DNA of 50,783 bases from Planctomycetota bacterium (GCA_016197205.1 JACPWG010000112.1:1-50783); one strand, 5' to 3'. Shown: positions 23,688 through 33,029, counted from the first letter of the stretch. Numbers and translations are program-made. Notes: generated by a model not told the origin, from the sequence alone.

Positions 23688-23823
23688 GCAAAACTAACTG
23701 CGCAGACTCGGACCTCGAGGCTCCTGGGGGCGCGGCCCTCTGGGCCGCGCTGCGCGGGCCGGAGGCCCGCGCCCCCAGGCATCGGTCGATCCACGAAAAT
23801 GTAAAGTAATTCTTGCGCGGGCG
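23688..23823 (-). repeat. Repeat family R5, copy a
   Basis: Inverted copy of 45826-45959. Its core is the palindrome ctgggggcgcgggcctccgg and relatives, flanked by gcaagaattac and tcgtggatcgaccgatgcct. Partial copies occur at 23083, 41888, 43490 and 46735. The rest of 23605-24074 holds only the promoter listed next. Confidence 0.9.
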
Positions 23824-23989
23824 CTTTCTATCTCATGTCGTCACCGCAGTCCAGAAGAAACAGGGAAAGGCCGGGCTTTGGAAGTACGAGGCGCCTTTCT
23901 GGAGAGGGCTGCCGAAGGACCAGGTACACGCCCGGCCTGTCTCGCCGTCTGTCCCGCCCGGAGGGCCGACCGCGCCGGAAGTCCCGTCC

Positions 23990-24018
23990 TTCTTGATTCC
24001 CCGGTCCTGTTGTATAAT
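23990..24018 (+). promoter_or_regulatory. Putative promoter of the redoxin/monooxygenase fusion gene
   Basis: TTCTTG (23990-23995), 17 bases, TATAAT (24013-24018): a perfect -10 box with a weak -35. The start codon is about 57 bases downstream. Confidence 0.55.
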
Positions 24019-24074
24019 GAAGCCGGTACTTTTTCGCTCCCCCTCAGCCCATGATGGATGATACGGAGTTTGCC

Positions 24075-26084
24075 ATGATCCCACATCACGCCCGCGCGGT
24101 CCCAGCCCTGGTTCGCGTCCTCTTCCCCGCCGTTGCGCTCGGCTTGGCGCTCGTGCTCCTCCACGCCGACCCGCCGGCCGCGCCGCTTCCTCCCCCCGCC
24201 GTCCCCGGGGCGCCGGCGGCAGCCGCATTGCCGGCGGCCGTCGACATCGGCGCCGCGGTCGGCCGCTTGCGCTTCGTCGACCGGTGGTACGTCCAGCGGA
24301 CGATGGATGATTTCGGGCGGCCGAAGGCCTGGGTGCTGCTCTTCGTCGCGGACGGCTGTCCGGTCGCCGGCCGCTACCTGCCCCGCCTCGTCGACCTGGA
24401 GAAGGCGTACCGCGCGAAGGGCGCGCAGTTCCTGGCCGTGGACGAGACGCGCGGCGGCACGATCGTCGACATGGCGGCCTCCGCGGTCGACCACAAGCTC
24501 GAATTTCCGATCCTGAAGGACGTGGACGGGTCGGTCGCCCTGGCGGTCGGCGCGCGGCGTACGCCGGAGATCGTCGTGCTCGACGCCGCCCGGCGCTTGC
24601 GCTACCGCGGCCGCGTCGATTCGCAGTTCCGGGTCGGGGGCGAAAACGCGGCGCCGGGCCGCGAGGACCTGCGCGAAGCGCTGGACGAAGTCCTGGCCGG
24701 CCGCGAGGCAAGCGTGCCGGAGGCGGAAGTCGCCGGCTGCCTGATCACCTTCCCGCGGCCCGTGCCCGCGGGCGGCGCCGGAGCGGCCGGCGGTGCGGAC
24801 CGCGAGCCGACCTATGCCGAGGATGTCGCTCCGATTCTCAAGGCGAACTGCCAGTCCTGCCATCGGGTGGGGGGCGACGCGCCCTTCCCCCTCGCGACGT
24901 TGGACGACGCGCGCAAGCATGCGGCGATGCTGGCCGAGGTCGTGGAACTGGGCCGGATGCCCCCGTGGTACGGGGACCCGCGCCACGGAACGTTCGCGAA
25001 CGACCGACACCTTTCGGACGCGACTCGCCGGACGCTCGTGGCGTGGGCCCGCGGCGCCCAGAGCGCGGGCGAGCTGTCCCGGGCGCCGGAGCCGCTCGAG
25101 CCGGCGAAGGGAAAGTGGAAGATCTCAAAGCCGGACTTGGTCCTTCAGATCCCCAAGGAAATCAAGGTGCCGGCGACCGGGTATTTCGCGTACCAGTACG
25201 CGGCGCTCCACCAGGTCGCGCTCATGCCCCACATCTTCGCCGAAGACACCTGGGTGCAGGAGATCCAGATCCTGCCGCGTAACCGGCGCGTGCTGCACCA
25301 CGCGAACTTGTTTTACGCGAACGTGAAAGACCCGAAGCAGGAGCACCACTTCGTGACGGGGGAGGTGCCGGGCGGCGACCCGATGCGCCTCTCTCCGGGC
25401 ACGGCCTTCCTCTTCCCGAAGGGCTCCGTGCTCGGCCTGCAGATGCACTACGTGCCGTGCGGCGAGGAGGAGTCGGACGTGATCTCGGTCGGCCTGGTGT
25501 TCGCGAAAGCGCCGGTCGAGCGGCGGTTGAGGCACCACGAGGTGAAGAACTTGCGCTTCGAGATCCCGGCCGGCGCGCCGGCGCACGAGGTCGTCGGGAA
25601 GCGCAAACTCGCGAAGGACTCGACCGGGACGGGCATGTACGTCCACATGCACACGCGCGGGCGGGACATGCGCATCAGCGCCCTCTACCCGGACGGCCGG
25701 AAGGAGACGCTGCTCCTCGTGCCGAACTACAGTTTCGACTGGCAGCAGGCGTACCTCTGGGGGCCGGGGAAACGCTTTCCGGCCGGCACGGAGCTCGAGT
25801 GCGTCGCGCACTTCGACAACTCTCCGCTGAATCCGTTCAATCCGAACCCGGCGATCCCGGTGCGTTTCGGCCTGGAGACCACCGCGGAGATGATGTATGG
25901 CTTCTTTTTTTTCACCGAGGACGGGGAGAGGCTGGGGCTGGAGGTGGAGCCGGCAACGGGCTGGGCGGTGAAGAAGCCGGGGGAGGCGGCGCGGCCGACG
26001 CAGCCGGTGGAGGCGGAAGATCCCCAGGACGTGGGCCACGACCAGCCGGAGCCGGCGGACGCGGCGCCGGGCGGGGGGAAGTGA
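24075..26084 (+). CDS. Redoxin / cytochrome c / copper type II monooxygenase-like fusion
   Basis: A 669-residue exported protein. The signal anchor is followed by an AhpC/TSA-like redoxin domain with a single cysteine (FVADGCPVAGRYLPRL near residue 95) and DETRGGTIVDMA. A cytochrome c motif CQSCH lies at residues 259-263. The C-terminal half resembles the copper type II ascorbate-dependent monooxygenase fold: RVLHHANLFY, GLQMHYVPCG and MYVHMHTRGRDMRI supply candidate copper ligands. The combination recurs in planctomycetes and related phyla, but its substrate is unknown. ATG 24075 follows CGGAG with six bases spacing, better than ATG 24051. An electron path from haem to copper is inferred. 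Confidence 0.85.
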   Translation: MIPHHARAVPALVRVLFPAVALGLALVLLHADPPAAPLPPPAVPGAPAAAALPAAVDIGAAVGRLRFVDRWYVQRTMDDFGRPKAWVLLFVADGCPVAGRYLPRLVDLEKAYRAKGAQFLAVDETRGGTIVDMAASAVDHKLEFPILKDVDGSVALAVGARRTPEIVVLDAARRLRYRGRVDSQFRVGGENAAPGREDLREALDEVLAGREASVPEAEVAGCLITFPRPVPAGGAGAAGGADREPTYAEDVAPILKANCQSCHRVGGDAPFPLATLDDARKHAAMLAEVVELGRMPPWYGDPRHGTFANDRHLSDATRRTLVAWARGAQSAGELSRAPEPLEPAKGKWKISKPDLVLQIPKEIKVPATGYFAYQYAALHQVALMPHIFAEDTWVQEIQILPRNRRVLHHANLFYANVKDPKQEHHFVTGEVPGGDPMRLSPGTAFLFPKGSVLGLQMHYVPCGEEESDVISVGLVFAKAPVERRLRHHEVKNLRFEIPAGAPAHEVVGKRKLAKDSTGTGMYVHMHTRGRDMRISALYPDGRKETLLLVPNYSFDWQQAYLWGPGKRFPAGTELECVAHFDNSPLNPFNPNPAIPVRFGLETTAEMMYGFFFFTEDGERLGLEVEPATGWAVKKPGEAARPTQPVEAEDPQDVGHDQPEPADAAPGGGK

Positions 26085-26561
26085 GCCGTTGGGCGGCGGC
26101 CGCGACACGTTGCGGCGATCCGCCAAGAATGGAACTGCGAATCGGCCGGGGTCAAAGTCGGGCGGTCTCGAGTGGACCTTCAAGGTCCATAGGGTGGGTG
26201 AAGGAGGAAGTTCGGACCGCGCCCCTGCGGGAGCAGGCGACGTGGACAGGGACGCAACGGCGAACTCGAGCCAACCGTCGGCCAGTCGCCCGGCCTGAAG
26301 GCGGAACTACGAACCGGTTCGCAGTACTTCGCGTACGTTGCGCGCCATGGACGATTTCCAGGCCCCACGCGCACAGGCAGCGGCGCTGCTTGTGGTTCCG
26401 CCTTCAGGCGGACCGTGACGCGACCGGCGCCAGCGCGCGAGTGGCCCTTCAGCCTCGCTGCGGGGTGGTGCGTGCCTCGAGGTCCTTCGAGCTGGGATGA
26501 CCCCACGAAGGACGCGGTGAACATACCGAAACGACGTTGAAGGCCTGCTCGCATTGTAGCG
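26085..26561. other. Intergenic region carrying repeat R6, copy a
   Basis: Inverted arms cctgaaggcggaactacgaa (26293 on) and ggttccgccttcaggcgg (26394 on) lie about 80 bases apart and match family R6 at 35843-35927. No gene was recognised in the rest. Confidence 0.75.
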
Positions 26562-27833
26562 CTACGCGTGCCGCAGCGCCTCGATCGGGTCCAGCCGCGA
26601 CGCGCGCACGGCCGGGTACAGGCCGAACACGATCCCCACGCCCGCCGAGATCCCGAAGGCCAGCGCCACGCTCCAGGCCGTGACGACGGTCGGCATCCCC
26701 GCGGCGTAAGTGATCGCGCGCGGGATCGCGAGCCCGACCGCGACGCCGAGCAGGCCGCCCGCGCTCGACAGCACCAGGGTCTCGATCAGGAACTGCGCGA
26801 CGATCTGCCGCCGCTTCGCGCCGATCGCGCGACGGACGCCGATCTCGCGCGTCCGCTCCGTGACGCTCGCGAGCATGATGTTCATGATCCCGATGCCGCC
26901 CACGAGCAGACTGATCCCCGCGATCGAGCCGAGCACGATGTTGAACGTCCGCTTCGTCGCCTCTGCCTGCCGGAGCAGCGCGAGGGGCACGCTGATCCGC
27001 GTGTCCTTCTTCGGATGAAAGCGCTCCAGCATCCGCTCCAGCCCGGCGGCGAGCGGCTCCACGTCCGCCAGCGTCTTCGCCTCCACGATGAGCTGGTGCA
27101 GCTCGACCATTTCCCGCTCCCGCGAACCGGCTGAGATCTTCGTGGCGATGTCGCCGAACCGGTCGCGCGCGACGTTGATCGGGATGTAGGCGTCCACCTC
27201 CTGGTCGGGGGTCTGCACGCTGCTCCCCTGGCCCCCTTCGCTTTGCACGATCCCCACGACCTCGAAGTACTGCGTGCCGAGGCGCAGCACCTGGCCGATG
27301 GTGTTGGCGGTGGCGAGGAGTCGCCGCGCGCCGTACTCGGTCAGCACTGCCGCGCTCGCGCCCCGCTCGCGATCGAGGCCTGTGAGCACCCGACCCGCCA
27401 GCACGGGGCGCGGCACGAGCTCGAACCACTCCGGGGTCGTCCCGACGACGCGCAGGTCGAGCACGCGTTCGCCTAACCGGCCCTCCTTGCGCACGATCTT
27501 CGCAGGGACCACCCGCGCGACGGCCGGCATCGTGTCCCGGATGCGCCGCTCGTCGTCGTACGCCAGCCCGTACACGATCATCCGTACCCGACCCGTCCCG
27601 CCGATCTGGTCGTCCGGGGGCTTCATCGACGAAATGAGCACGTTGTTGCTGCCGAGCTTCCGGATCTGCTCCAGCGCCTCCTGGCTCGCCCCCTCGCCGA
27701 CGGCAAGCATCGCCACGACGCTTGCCACGCCGAAGACCACGCCGAGCATCGTCAAAAAAGAGCGGAGCTTGTGCAGGAGGAGCGTCTTCACTCCGAGCTT
27801 CACCTCGCGGACGAGCCGTGCGCCGGCGATCAC
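26562..27833 (-). CDS. macB: MacB-type ABC transporter permease
   Basis: A 423-residue permease with the MacB/FtsX layout: one N-terminal transmembrane helix (LRSFLTMLGVVFGVASVVAM), a MacB-PCD periplasmic domain of about 220 residues, then three C-terminal helices with the FtsX signature (ERTREIGVRRAIGAKRRQI). GTG 27833 overlaps the stop of the ATPase gene (GTGA) and is preceded by AAGGGGAGGG, so the pair is translationally coupled. In E. coli MacB the ATPase is fused to the permease; here it is a separate protein. Together with the HlyD adaptor and outer-membrane factor it would form a tripartite exporter. Substrate unknown. Confidence 0.92.
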   Translation of the reverse strand: MIAGARLVREVKLGVKTLLLHKLRSFLTMLGVVFGVASVVAMLAVGEGASQEALEQIRKLGSNNVLISSMKPPDDQIGGTGRVRMIVYGLAYDDERRIRDTMPAVARVVPAKIVRKEGRLGERVLDLRVVGTTPEWFELVPRPVLAGRVLTGLDRERGASAAVLTEYGARRLLATANTIGQVLRLGTQYFEVVGIVQSEGGQGSSVQTPDQEVDAYIPINVARDRFGDIATKISAGSREREMVELHQLIVEAKTLADVEPLAAGLERMLERFHPKKDTRISVPLALLRQAEATKRTFNIVLGSIAGISLLVGGIGIMNIMLASVTERTREIGVRRAIGAKRRQIVAQFLIETLVLSSAGGLLGVAVGLAIPRAITYAAGMPTVVTAWSVALAFGISAGVGIVFGLYPAVRASRLDPIEALRHA

Positions 27834-28540
27834 GAGCCCTCCCCTTCGACTTGTTCCACGCGGCCGTCTCGCATGTGCAGTCGATGCGAGGCGTGCGCGG
27901 CGATGTCCGGCTCGTGCGTGACCATGACGATCGTCTTCCCCTGACCATTCAGTTCGCGCAGCAGCTCCATAATCTGGTCGCCGGTCGCGGAATCGAGATT
28001 GCCGGTCGGCTCGTCCGCCATCAGGATGTCGGGATCGTTCGCAAGGGCGCGGGCGATGGCGACGCGCTGCTGCTGGCCGCCGGAAAGCTCGGTCGGCCGG
28101 TGCGCGAGCCGGTTGCCAAGCCCCACCCGGTCCGCCAGCTCGCGCGCCCGCTCGGCCGCGGCCGGCGCCTCCCACCCAAGGTAGTAAAGCGGCAGCTCGA
28201 TGTTCTCGCGGACGGTGAGCTGCGGAATGAGGTTGAAGGACTGGAAAATAAAACCGAGTCGCCGCAGCCGGAGCTCGCTGAGGGCGTCGTCGGAGAGCCG
28301 GCCCACGTCCTCGCCGTGGAGGCGATAGGTCCCGGAAGTGGGCCGATCCAGGCAGCCCAGGAGGTTGAGCATGGTGCTCTTGCCGCTGCCGCTCGGGCCC
28401 ATGATGGCCCAGAACGAGCCGCGCCGGAAGCGCACGCTGACCCCCGCAAGGGCCGGCACGTCCTCGGTTCCCATGCGGTAAATCTTGCGGACGTCGTCCA
28501 GCTCGATCACGGCGCCGTCCGCGGTCGCGTCAGGGACCAT
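27830..28540 (-). CDS. ABC transporter ATPase, MacB/LolD type
   Basis: A 236-residue nucleotide-binding subunit. Walker A GPSGSGKST, Q-loop FIFQSFNLIP, signature LSGGQQQRVAIARAL, Walker B LMADEP and the switch H in VTHEPD are all intact, with the LolD/MacB-type EPTGNLD. ATG 28540 follows GAGAGG; the frame upstream to 28705 consists of repeat-derived sequence. It energises the adjacent MacB permease. Confidence 0.93.
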   Translation of the reverse strand: MVPDATADGAVIELDDVRKIYRMGTEDVPALAGVSVRFRRGSFWAIMGPSGSGKSTMLNLLGCLDRPTSGTYRLHGEDVGRLSDDALSELRLRRLGFIFQSFNLIPQLTVRENIELPLYYLGWEAPAAAERARELADRVGLGNRLAHRPTELSGGQQQRVAIARALANDPDILMADEPTGNLDSATGDQIMELLRELNGQGKTIVMVTHEPDIAAHASHRLHMRDGRVEQVEGEGS

Positions 28541-28572
28541 TACGCAGCCTCTCGACCCGCTGCGCCCAGCGG

Positions 28573-28720
28573 GTGCAGGGCGAAAGTCCTGCACCACAAG
28601 GGCCGGTAACCCGGCGGGGAACACAACCTCGAAGAGTGCTCGGCATCCAGCAACTGCCGGCGAGGAGCGCGCGAGGCCGACCACCCGTCGACGCCTCGTG
28701 GGCACGGCAGCGCCGTGCCC
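28573..28720. repeat. Two GC-rich hairpins between the adaptor and ATPase genes
   Basis: GTGCAGG (28573-28579) pairs with CCTGCAC (28588-28594), and GGGCACGGC (28700-28708) pairs with GCCGTGCCC (28712-28720). Neither has a T tract on the transcribed strand, so they are dispersed palindromes or RNA-stabilising hairpins rather than intrinsic terminators. Confidence 0.65.
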
Positions 28721-28832
28721 CTACGCGCGTGCCGACGTCTACTCCTGGATCGACGGATGGGGCGGGGTCGAACCAGCCGCGTGAGCATGTCCGTGTCGCT
28801 TCCGACCTCGGCGACGCTCGGGTCGGTCGTGC

Positions 28833-30737
28833 TCACGATCCGCTCCCCTCCGCCCCGGATGCACCGCCTCCGCCGCCTGAACCGCCGCCCGTGCCGCCGC
28901 CGCCAGGGGATTCACCCGCGCCGCCGCTCGGGTCCCCTTCGCGGGGCCGGCGGCCGCGACGCCCCTGGCGCATCTTTTCCCGCTCCTCGGGAGTCATCTC
29001 TTCCATGCGCTTGCGCATGGCCTCGCGCTCCTCGGGCGTCATGTCCTGGTACCGGCGTCGCCCCGCCGCGGCGCCGTCTCCGGCCGCCGCCGCGTCCGGG
29101 CCCGCCCCCTCGGCCGCGCCTGGTGCGCCACCCGGCGGCCCGCCGCCCGCCGGCGGACCCTTCGCCGCCGTACCCGCGGCGCCGGCAGGCTTCGCGCCTC
29201 CGCCGGCCGCCTGCGGTCCCCCGGCGTCTACCGCGCCCGCGTCGAGGGGCGGCGCCAGCAGCACCTCCTCCCCTTCGACGAGGCCGGACAGGACGTGCAC
29301 CATCCGGTTGTTGTCCAAGCCGATCTCCACTTCGCGCGGCTCCGCCTCCTGCCCCGCGCGCTTCTGCACGAATGCCACGGTGCGCGTCCCCCGCCTTACC
29401 ACCGCTTGTACCGGCACGTACACCGCGTCCGCATATTCCGCGACCTGGATCTCCGCCTGGCAGGACATGCCCGTGCGCATCCCGCCCTCCCCCGGGTCCA
29501 CGTCAATCTGCGTCGTGTACACCTTGAGGTCCGGGTTCATCCACATGTTCATCGCGTCCGGCAACGGGAAAATCTTCGCCACGCGTCCGGTGAACGCATG
29601 CCCCGGCAGCGCATCCACCACGATCCGCACCGGAAAACCGGTCTTCACCTTGTCCAACTTCGATTCATGGATCTTGATCTCGGCCGTCATCAGCTCCGCG
29701 GTCGGCAGCTTGATCAGCTCCTGCCGTTCCCGCACGGTCTGACCCTCCCCCAACGGGTCGGTATTGCCGCCGCGCATCCCCCCCTGCGTCGACGTGGCGT
29801 ACACGACCAGCCCGCCCCGCGGCGCGTGGATCTTCGTCTTCGCGATCTGGTCTTCCATCTTCTTCAGCTTCGATTGCTGCCGCTGGAATTCCGTCTCCTT
29901 CGCCTTCAGGTCCGCCTCGGCCTGCGTGACGTCGGAGGCCGCCTTGCGGCGCGTGCGCTCCAACGCCTTGCCCTTCTGGTCCTGGTCCGCTTCCAGCGAA
30001 GTGAGCGTGCGCTTGTGTGAGAATTCCTCGAGCAGCCGGCGTGCGCTCTGGGCCAGCTCCAGGTCGAGCCCTGCCTTCCGCGCGGCCAGTTCGTCCGCCT
30101 GCAGCTCCGTGCTTGAAAGATACTTCTCCGCGCTCAGGATCTTCGACCACTCCAGCTTCTGCGTCGCGCGCTTCAGCTCGGCCTCCGCCAGCGCGATCTT
30201 TGCCTCCGCTTCCTTGAGCTGGTTCGGGTAGTCGCCTTCCGAGTACTTCTTCAGGTCCTCCCGCGCGAACTGCGCGTCCAGCACCTTCGCGGCGACGTCG
30301 CTCTCGGCCTGGCTGCGGGCGACGGCCAGCGTCTCGCGGGCGCGGACGAAGGCGGCCTCGGCGTTCTGCAGGCGGATCTGCTGCTCGACCCGCTCGTCTT
30401 CGAGCTTGCTGGCGTCGAGCTGCGCGAGCAGGTCCCCCTTCTTGACGACGGTCCCTTCGGGCGTCAGGAAGAGTAGCGTGGTCTGCCCCTCGACCTCGCT
30501 CTTGATCGTCAATTGCTCGCGCGCCTGGATGCTGCCGTTCTCGATGACGGAGATCTGGAGCGGGCCGCGGGCGACGCGGAACGTCGGACGCTCTCCGCCG
30601 CGCCCCGACCGCCCGGAGGCGCCGAGCAGGGCGGGCAGACCGAGGGCCACCGCCGCCGCGCCCGCGAGCGCGAGGCACATCAAGAGGAGCAGCGCGCGGC
30701 GCGCACGGCCCGCGGCGCCGGAAGCGGGGCTGGTCAT
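28833..30737 (-). CDS. HlyD/MacA-family periplasmic adaptor
   Basis: A 634-residue membrane-fusion protein. An N-terminal signal anchor (ALLLLMCLALAGAAAVAL) precedes a biotinyl-lipoyl-like half (GTVVKKGDLLAQLDASKLED), a coiled-coil hairpin of about 180 residues, the second half-motif (KIHAPRGGLVVYA) and beta-barrel domains. The tail is unusual: two near-identical helices (DMTPEEREAMRKRMEE and EMTPEEREKMRQ) and a Gly/Ser-rich end. ATG 30737 follows AAGGAG. It should connect the inner-membrane MacB-type pump to the outer-membrane factor encoded just upstream. Confidence 0.9.
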   Translation of the reverse strand: MTSPASGAAGRARRALLLLMCLALAGAAAVALGLPALLGASGRSGRGGERPTFRVARGPLQISVIENGSIQAREQLTIKSEVEGQTTLLFLTPEGTVVKKGDLLAQLDASKLEDERVEQQIRLQNAEAAFVRARETLAVARSQAESDVAAKVLDAQFAREDLKKYSEGDYPNQLKEAEAKIALAEAELKRATQKLEWSKILSAEKYLSSTELQADELAARKAGLDLELAQSARRLLEEFSHKRTLTSLEADQDQKGKALERTRRKAASDVTQAEADLKAKETEFQRQQSKLKKMEDQIAKTKIHAPRGGLVVYATSTQGGMRGGNTDPLGEGQTVRERQELIKLPTAELMTAEIKIHESKLDKVKTGFPVRIVVDALPGHAFTGRVAKIFPLPDAMNMWMNPDLKVYTTQIDVDPGEGGMRTGMSCQAEIQVAEYADAVYVPVQAVVRRGTRTVAFVQKRAGQEAEPREVEIGLDNNRMVHVLSGLVEGEEVLLAPPLDAGAVDAGGPQAAGGGAKPAGAAGTAAKGPPAGGGPPGGAPGAAEGAGPDAAAAGDGAAAGRRRYQDMTPEEREAMRKRMEEMTPEEREKMRQGRRGRRPREGDPSGGAGESPGGGGTGGGSGGGGGASGAEGSGS

Positions 30738-30887
30738 TGCGGAAGCTCCTTGCGGTGGCTATTGGCGTTTCAACCCGGTTTTCGTTTTCGTTTTCCCGTC
30801 GACGCCGACGTTCTGGGTCCCTATCGTTCGACTTCTTGAAAGCTGGTCGCGACTTCGGAAGCCGTGCGCTCCGCCCACGGAAGGACG

Positions 30888-30958
30888 AGCCACCGAAGAC
30901 GCCGAAGACGCCGAACGACCCGTCGTGAAATTCGGCGTCTTCAGCGTCTTCGGTGGCT
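30888..30958. repeat. Repeat family R3: 28-bp inverted repeat
   Basis: Arms agccaccgaagacgccgaag (30888 on, 28 bases) and its complement (30931-30958) match at 27 of 28 positions around a 15-base loop. The same words occur near 33165 and 16800. It lies between the outer-membrane factor and the adaptor gene, where a transcript would fold it into a very stable hairpin and could set the ratio of the two products. Confidence 0.85.
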
Positions 30959-31000
30959 AATCATCGTCTTTGGGTTTCGGGCGCGTGCCTGACTTGGACA

Positions 31001-31133
31001 CCTACCGGTGAACTTCTTGAAAGCGTATCCAGATTCGCAGGCGACGAAACCACAAAGACTCGAAGTCACTAAGACCACAAAGGCGCTTTTCGGCCGAGCC
31101 AAACTCGCTCCCCTCACTGACGGTCCTTCGTGG
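31001..31133 (-). repeat. Repeat family R1, copy b
   Basis: Inverted copy of bases 1-133. It contains the last 43 codons and the TAG stop (31002-31004) of the outer-membrane factor gene. Confidence 0.92.
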
Positions 31134-33029
31134 TACGTCGAGGTCGCCACGAACGCCGTCCACGCCGATCGCGAGGACGCCGAGGTCGCGTTCCATTTCC
31201 AGCTCGGCGACCCGGTACCGGACAGCGGCGGCCGTGCGGGCGTTTTCGGCGGAGACCAGGCTGTCCTGGGCCTCCAGCAGGTCGCGCACCTCGGCGCGGC
31301 CGGCCTGGAGGAAAAGGTTGGTGCTTTCGACCCGGCGGCGCGCGAGCTCGAGGGCGCGCTCCTGGATACGAAAGTCCTCCCGCGCCGTGAGAAGGGTGCG
31401 CAGCGTGTCGCGGATGCCGGCCTTGACCTGGTCCTCGACCTCTTGCGCCGCGCGGGCAGCGCGCTCCAGGTCCACAAGGCTGGCTCGGTAGTCGCGCCCC
31501 TCACGGACGCGTTTCAGCGCCGGATCGAACGTCACGGCCGCGGTGTAGACGCCGCGGTCGGGGCGGAGGGTGCCGTCCGCTCCGTCGGCGCCGCCGACCC
31601 CGACCCGCCCTCCGAGCGAGGCCGTGCCGAGCAGCGTGAGGTCGGGAAGCAGGCCGTCCGCCGCGACCGCGGTCTTGCGCTGGGCATCGTCGACCCGGCC
31701 GATCGCGATGCGAAGATCGAGTCGGCGATCGAGTGCGATCCGCAGCGCGCGCCGCTCGTTGAGCTCCAGCGGGCCGACATGGTCTCGGTCCGGCGGCGGG
31801 AGCTCGACCTGGGCGTCGGCCACTTCCGGACCCGCCGCAGCAGCAGGCTTCTCCTCCGGGGCGCGCAGTTGTACACTCGCGGCGATGAGTTTGTCCAGCT
31901 CGCCGGGGTCGGCCTGCACGGCCGCGTCCGGCGGAAGCCCGAGGACGAGCCGCAGGGCGTCTTCGCTCTGCGCGTGCGCCTGCTGCGCGATGATCCACAG
32001 CTCTCGCGCGCGCAGTTCCTCCTGCAGCGTCTGGTCGACTTGGATCTCCGGCAGCCGGCCCGCGTCCGCCAGGCGGCGCGCGCGGCGCGTGGAGGCGATG
32101 AGGCGCCGGTAATTCTCGGCCGTGTTGTGCACGGCGTCGAGCCGTTCGAGCGTCGCGTAGTACGCGCGCGCGACGTCGACCGCGAAGGTCTGCTTGAAGC
32201 GCTCGAAGCCGTACACCGCGTAGATGGTGTCCCGCTCCGATTGCGTGAGCGGCTCGGTCACGACGAGGGCGCCCGCCCCGCGGAGGAGCGGGACCGACAC
32301 GCTCGCATCGCCGAACGGTCCGAGCGCGGATGCCGCGCCCGGCGTGAGGAGTCGGATGAGGTTGAACCCGAGGGCGAGCGTGACTTGGATGCCGTTCTTG
32401 AAGCGCTGCGCGAGGGACACTTCCGTGGAGCGGTCGAGGCTGGCGACCAGGCTGCCGGAGGTCAGGTCGGCGACGGCCTCGCTTTGCAGCGCGGCGGACC
32501 ACGCGCCGCGGAAGGCGTCGCGTTCGAGGTCGAGGTTGAGCGCGGCGATGAAGACCTTCTCCTTTTCCGTCTGGAACGTGCGGCTGTTTCGCGCGGCGGC
32601 CTGGAGCGCTTCGACGAGCGAGAGCCGGAGCGGTCCGTGGCCCGCGCGCGCCAGCCACGGGGCGGCGGGGGCGGCGTCGACGGCGTCCCCGCCGGGCGCG
32701 AGGTAGGCGGGCTCGGGGAAGTGCGGTGACGGCGGGACGGCGCGCGTGCCGTAGGACGCGGGCGAAGCCACGGGGAGTGCCTGGTCGAGCAGCAGTCGCT
32801 TGCGGAGCGTCTCGGCCGGCGAGCGGACCTCGAGCGGCTCGGCGCGGCCGAGGGCCTGGTGCTGCGCGTCCTCGACGATGCGCGTGGCGACGCGGTCGGC
32901 GTTCTTGCGCGCGGTGGGCGCGGAGACGCAGCCGGCGAGGAGTGTCGCGCCGGCGGCGGCCACGGCGACGGCGACCGGGGCGGCGAGTACCGATGCGCCG
33001 AGGGGCGCGGCGCGATGGAGGAGGGTCAA
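31002..33029 (-). CDS. TolC-like outer-membrane efflux lipoprotein
   Basis: About 675 residues. Starting at TTG 33029 gives a lipoprotein signal ending LLAGC. The body shows the outer-membrane-factor pattern: VDVARAYYATLERLDAVHN, a long helix with LADAGRLPEIQVDQ, and in the second repeat LFLQAGRAEVRDLLEAQDSL. No ATG gives a sensible N-terminus, because the frame farther upstream lies over intergenic repeats, so the TTG is the best candidate. The final 43 residues (RTVSEGSEFGSAEKRLCGLS and on) are encoded by repeat R1 and are foreign to the family. It forms the exit duct for the adaptor/ATPase/permease genes downstream. Confidence 0.85.
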   Translation of the reverse strand: MTLLHRAAPLGASVLAAPVAVAVAAAGATLLAGCVSAPTARKNADRVATRIVEDAQHQALGRAEPLEVRSPAETLRKRLLLDQALPVASPASYGTRAVPPSPHFPEPAYLAPGGDAVDAAPAAPWLARAGHGPLRLSLVEALQAAARNSRTFQTEKEKVFIAALNLDLERDAFRGAWSAALQSEAVADLTSGSLVASLDRSTEVSLAQRFKNGIQVTLALGFNLIRLLTPGAASALGPFGDASVSVPLLRGAGALVVTEPLTQSERDTIYAVYGFERFKQTFAVDVARAYYATLERLDAVHNTAENYRRLIASTRRARRLADAGRLPEIQVDQTLQEELRARELWIIAQQAHAQSEDALRLVLGLPPDAAVQADPGELDKLIAASVQLRAPEEKPAAAAGPEVADAQVELPPPDRDHVGPLELNERRALRIALDRRLDLRIAIGRVDDAQRKTAVAADGLLPDLTLLGTASLGGRVGVGGADGADGTLRPDRGVYTAAVTFDPALKRVREGRDYRASLVDLERAARAAQEVEDQVKAGIRDTLRTLLTAREDFRIQERALELARRRVESTNLFLQAGRAEVRDLLEAQDSLVSAENARTAAAVRYRVAELEMERDLGVLAIGVDGVRGDLDVPRRTVSEGSEFGSAEKRLCGLSDFESLWFRRLRIWIRFQEVHR

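Noticed and set aside
28573..28720. Intrinsic terminator between adaptor and ATPase genes
   Set aside because: The hairpins lack a U tract in the direction of transcription.
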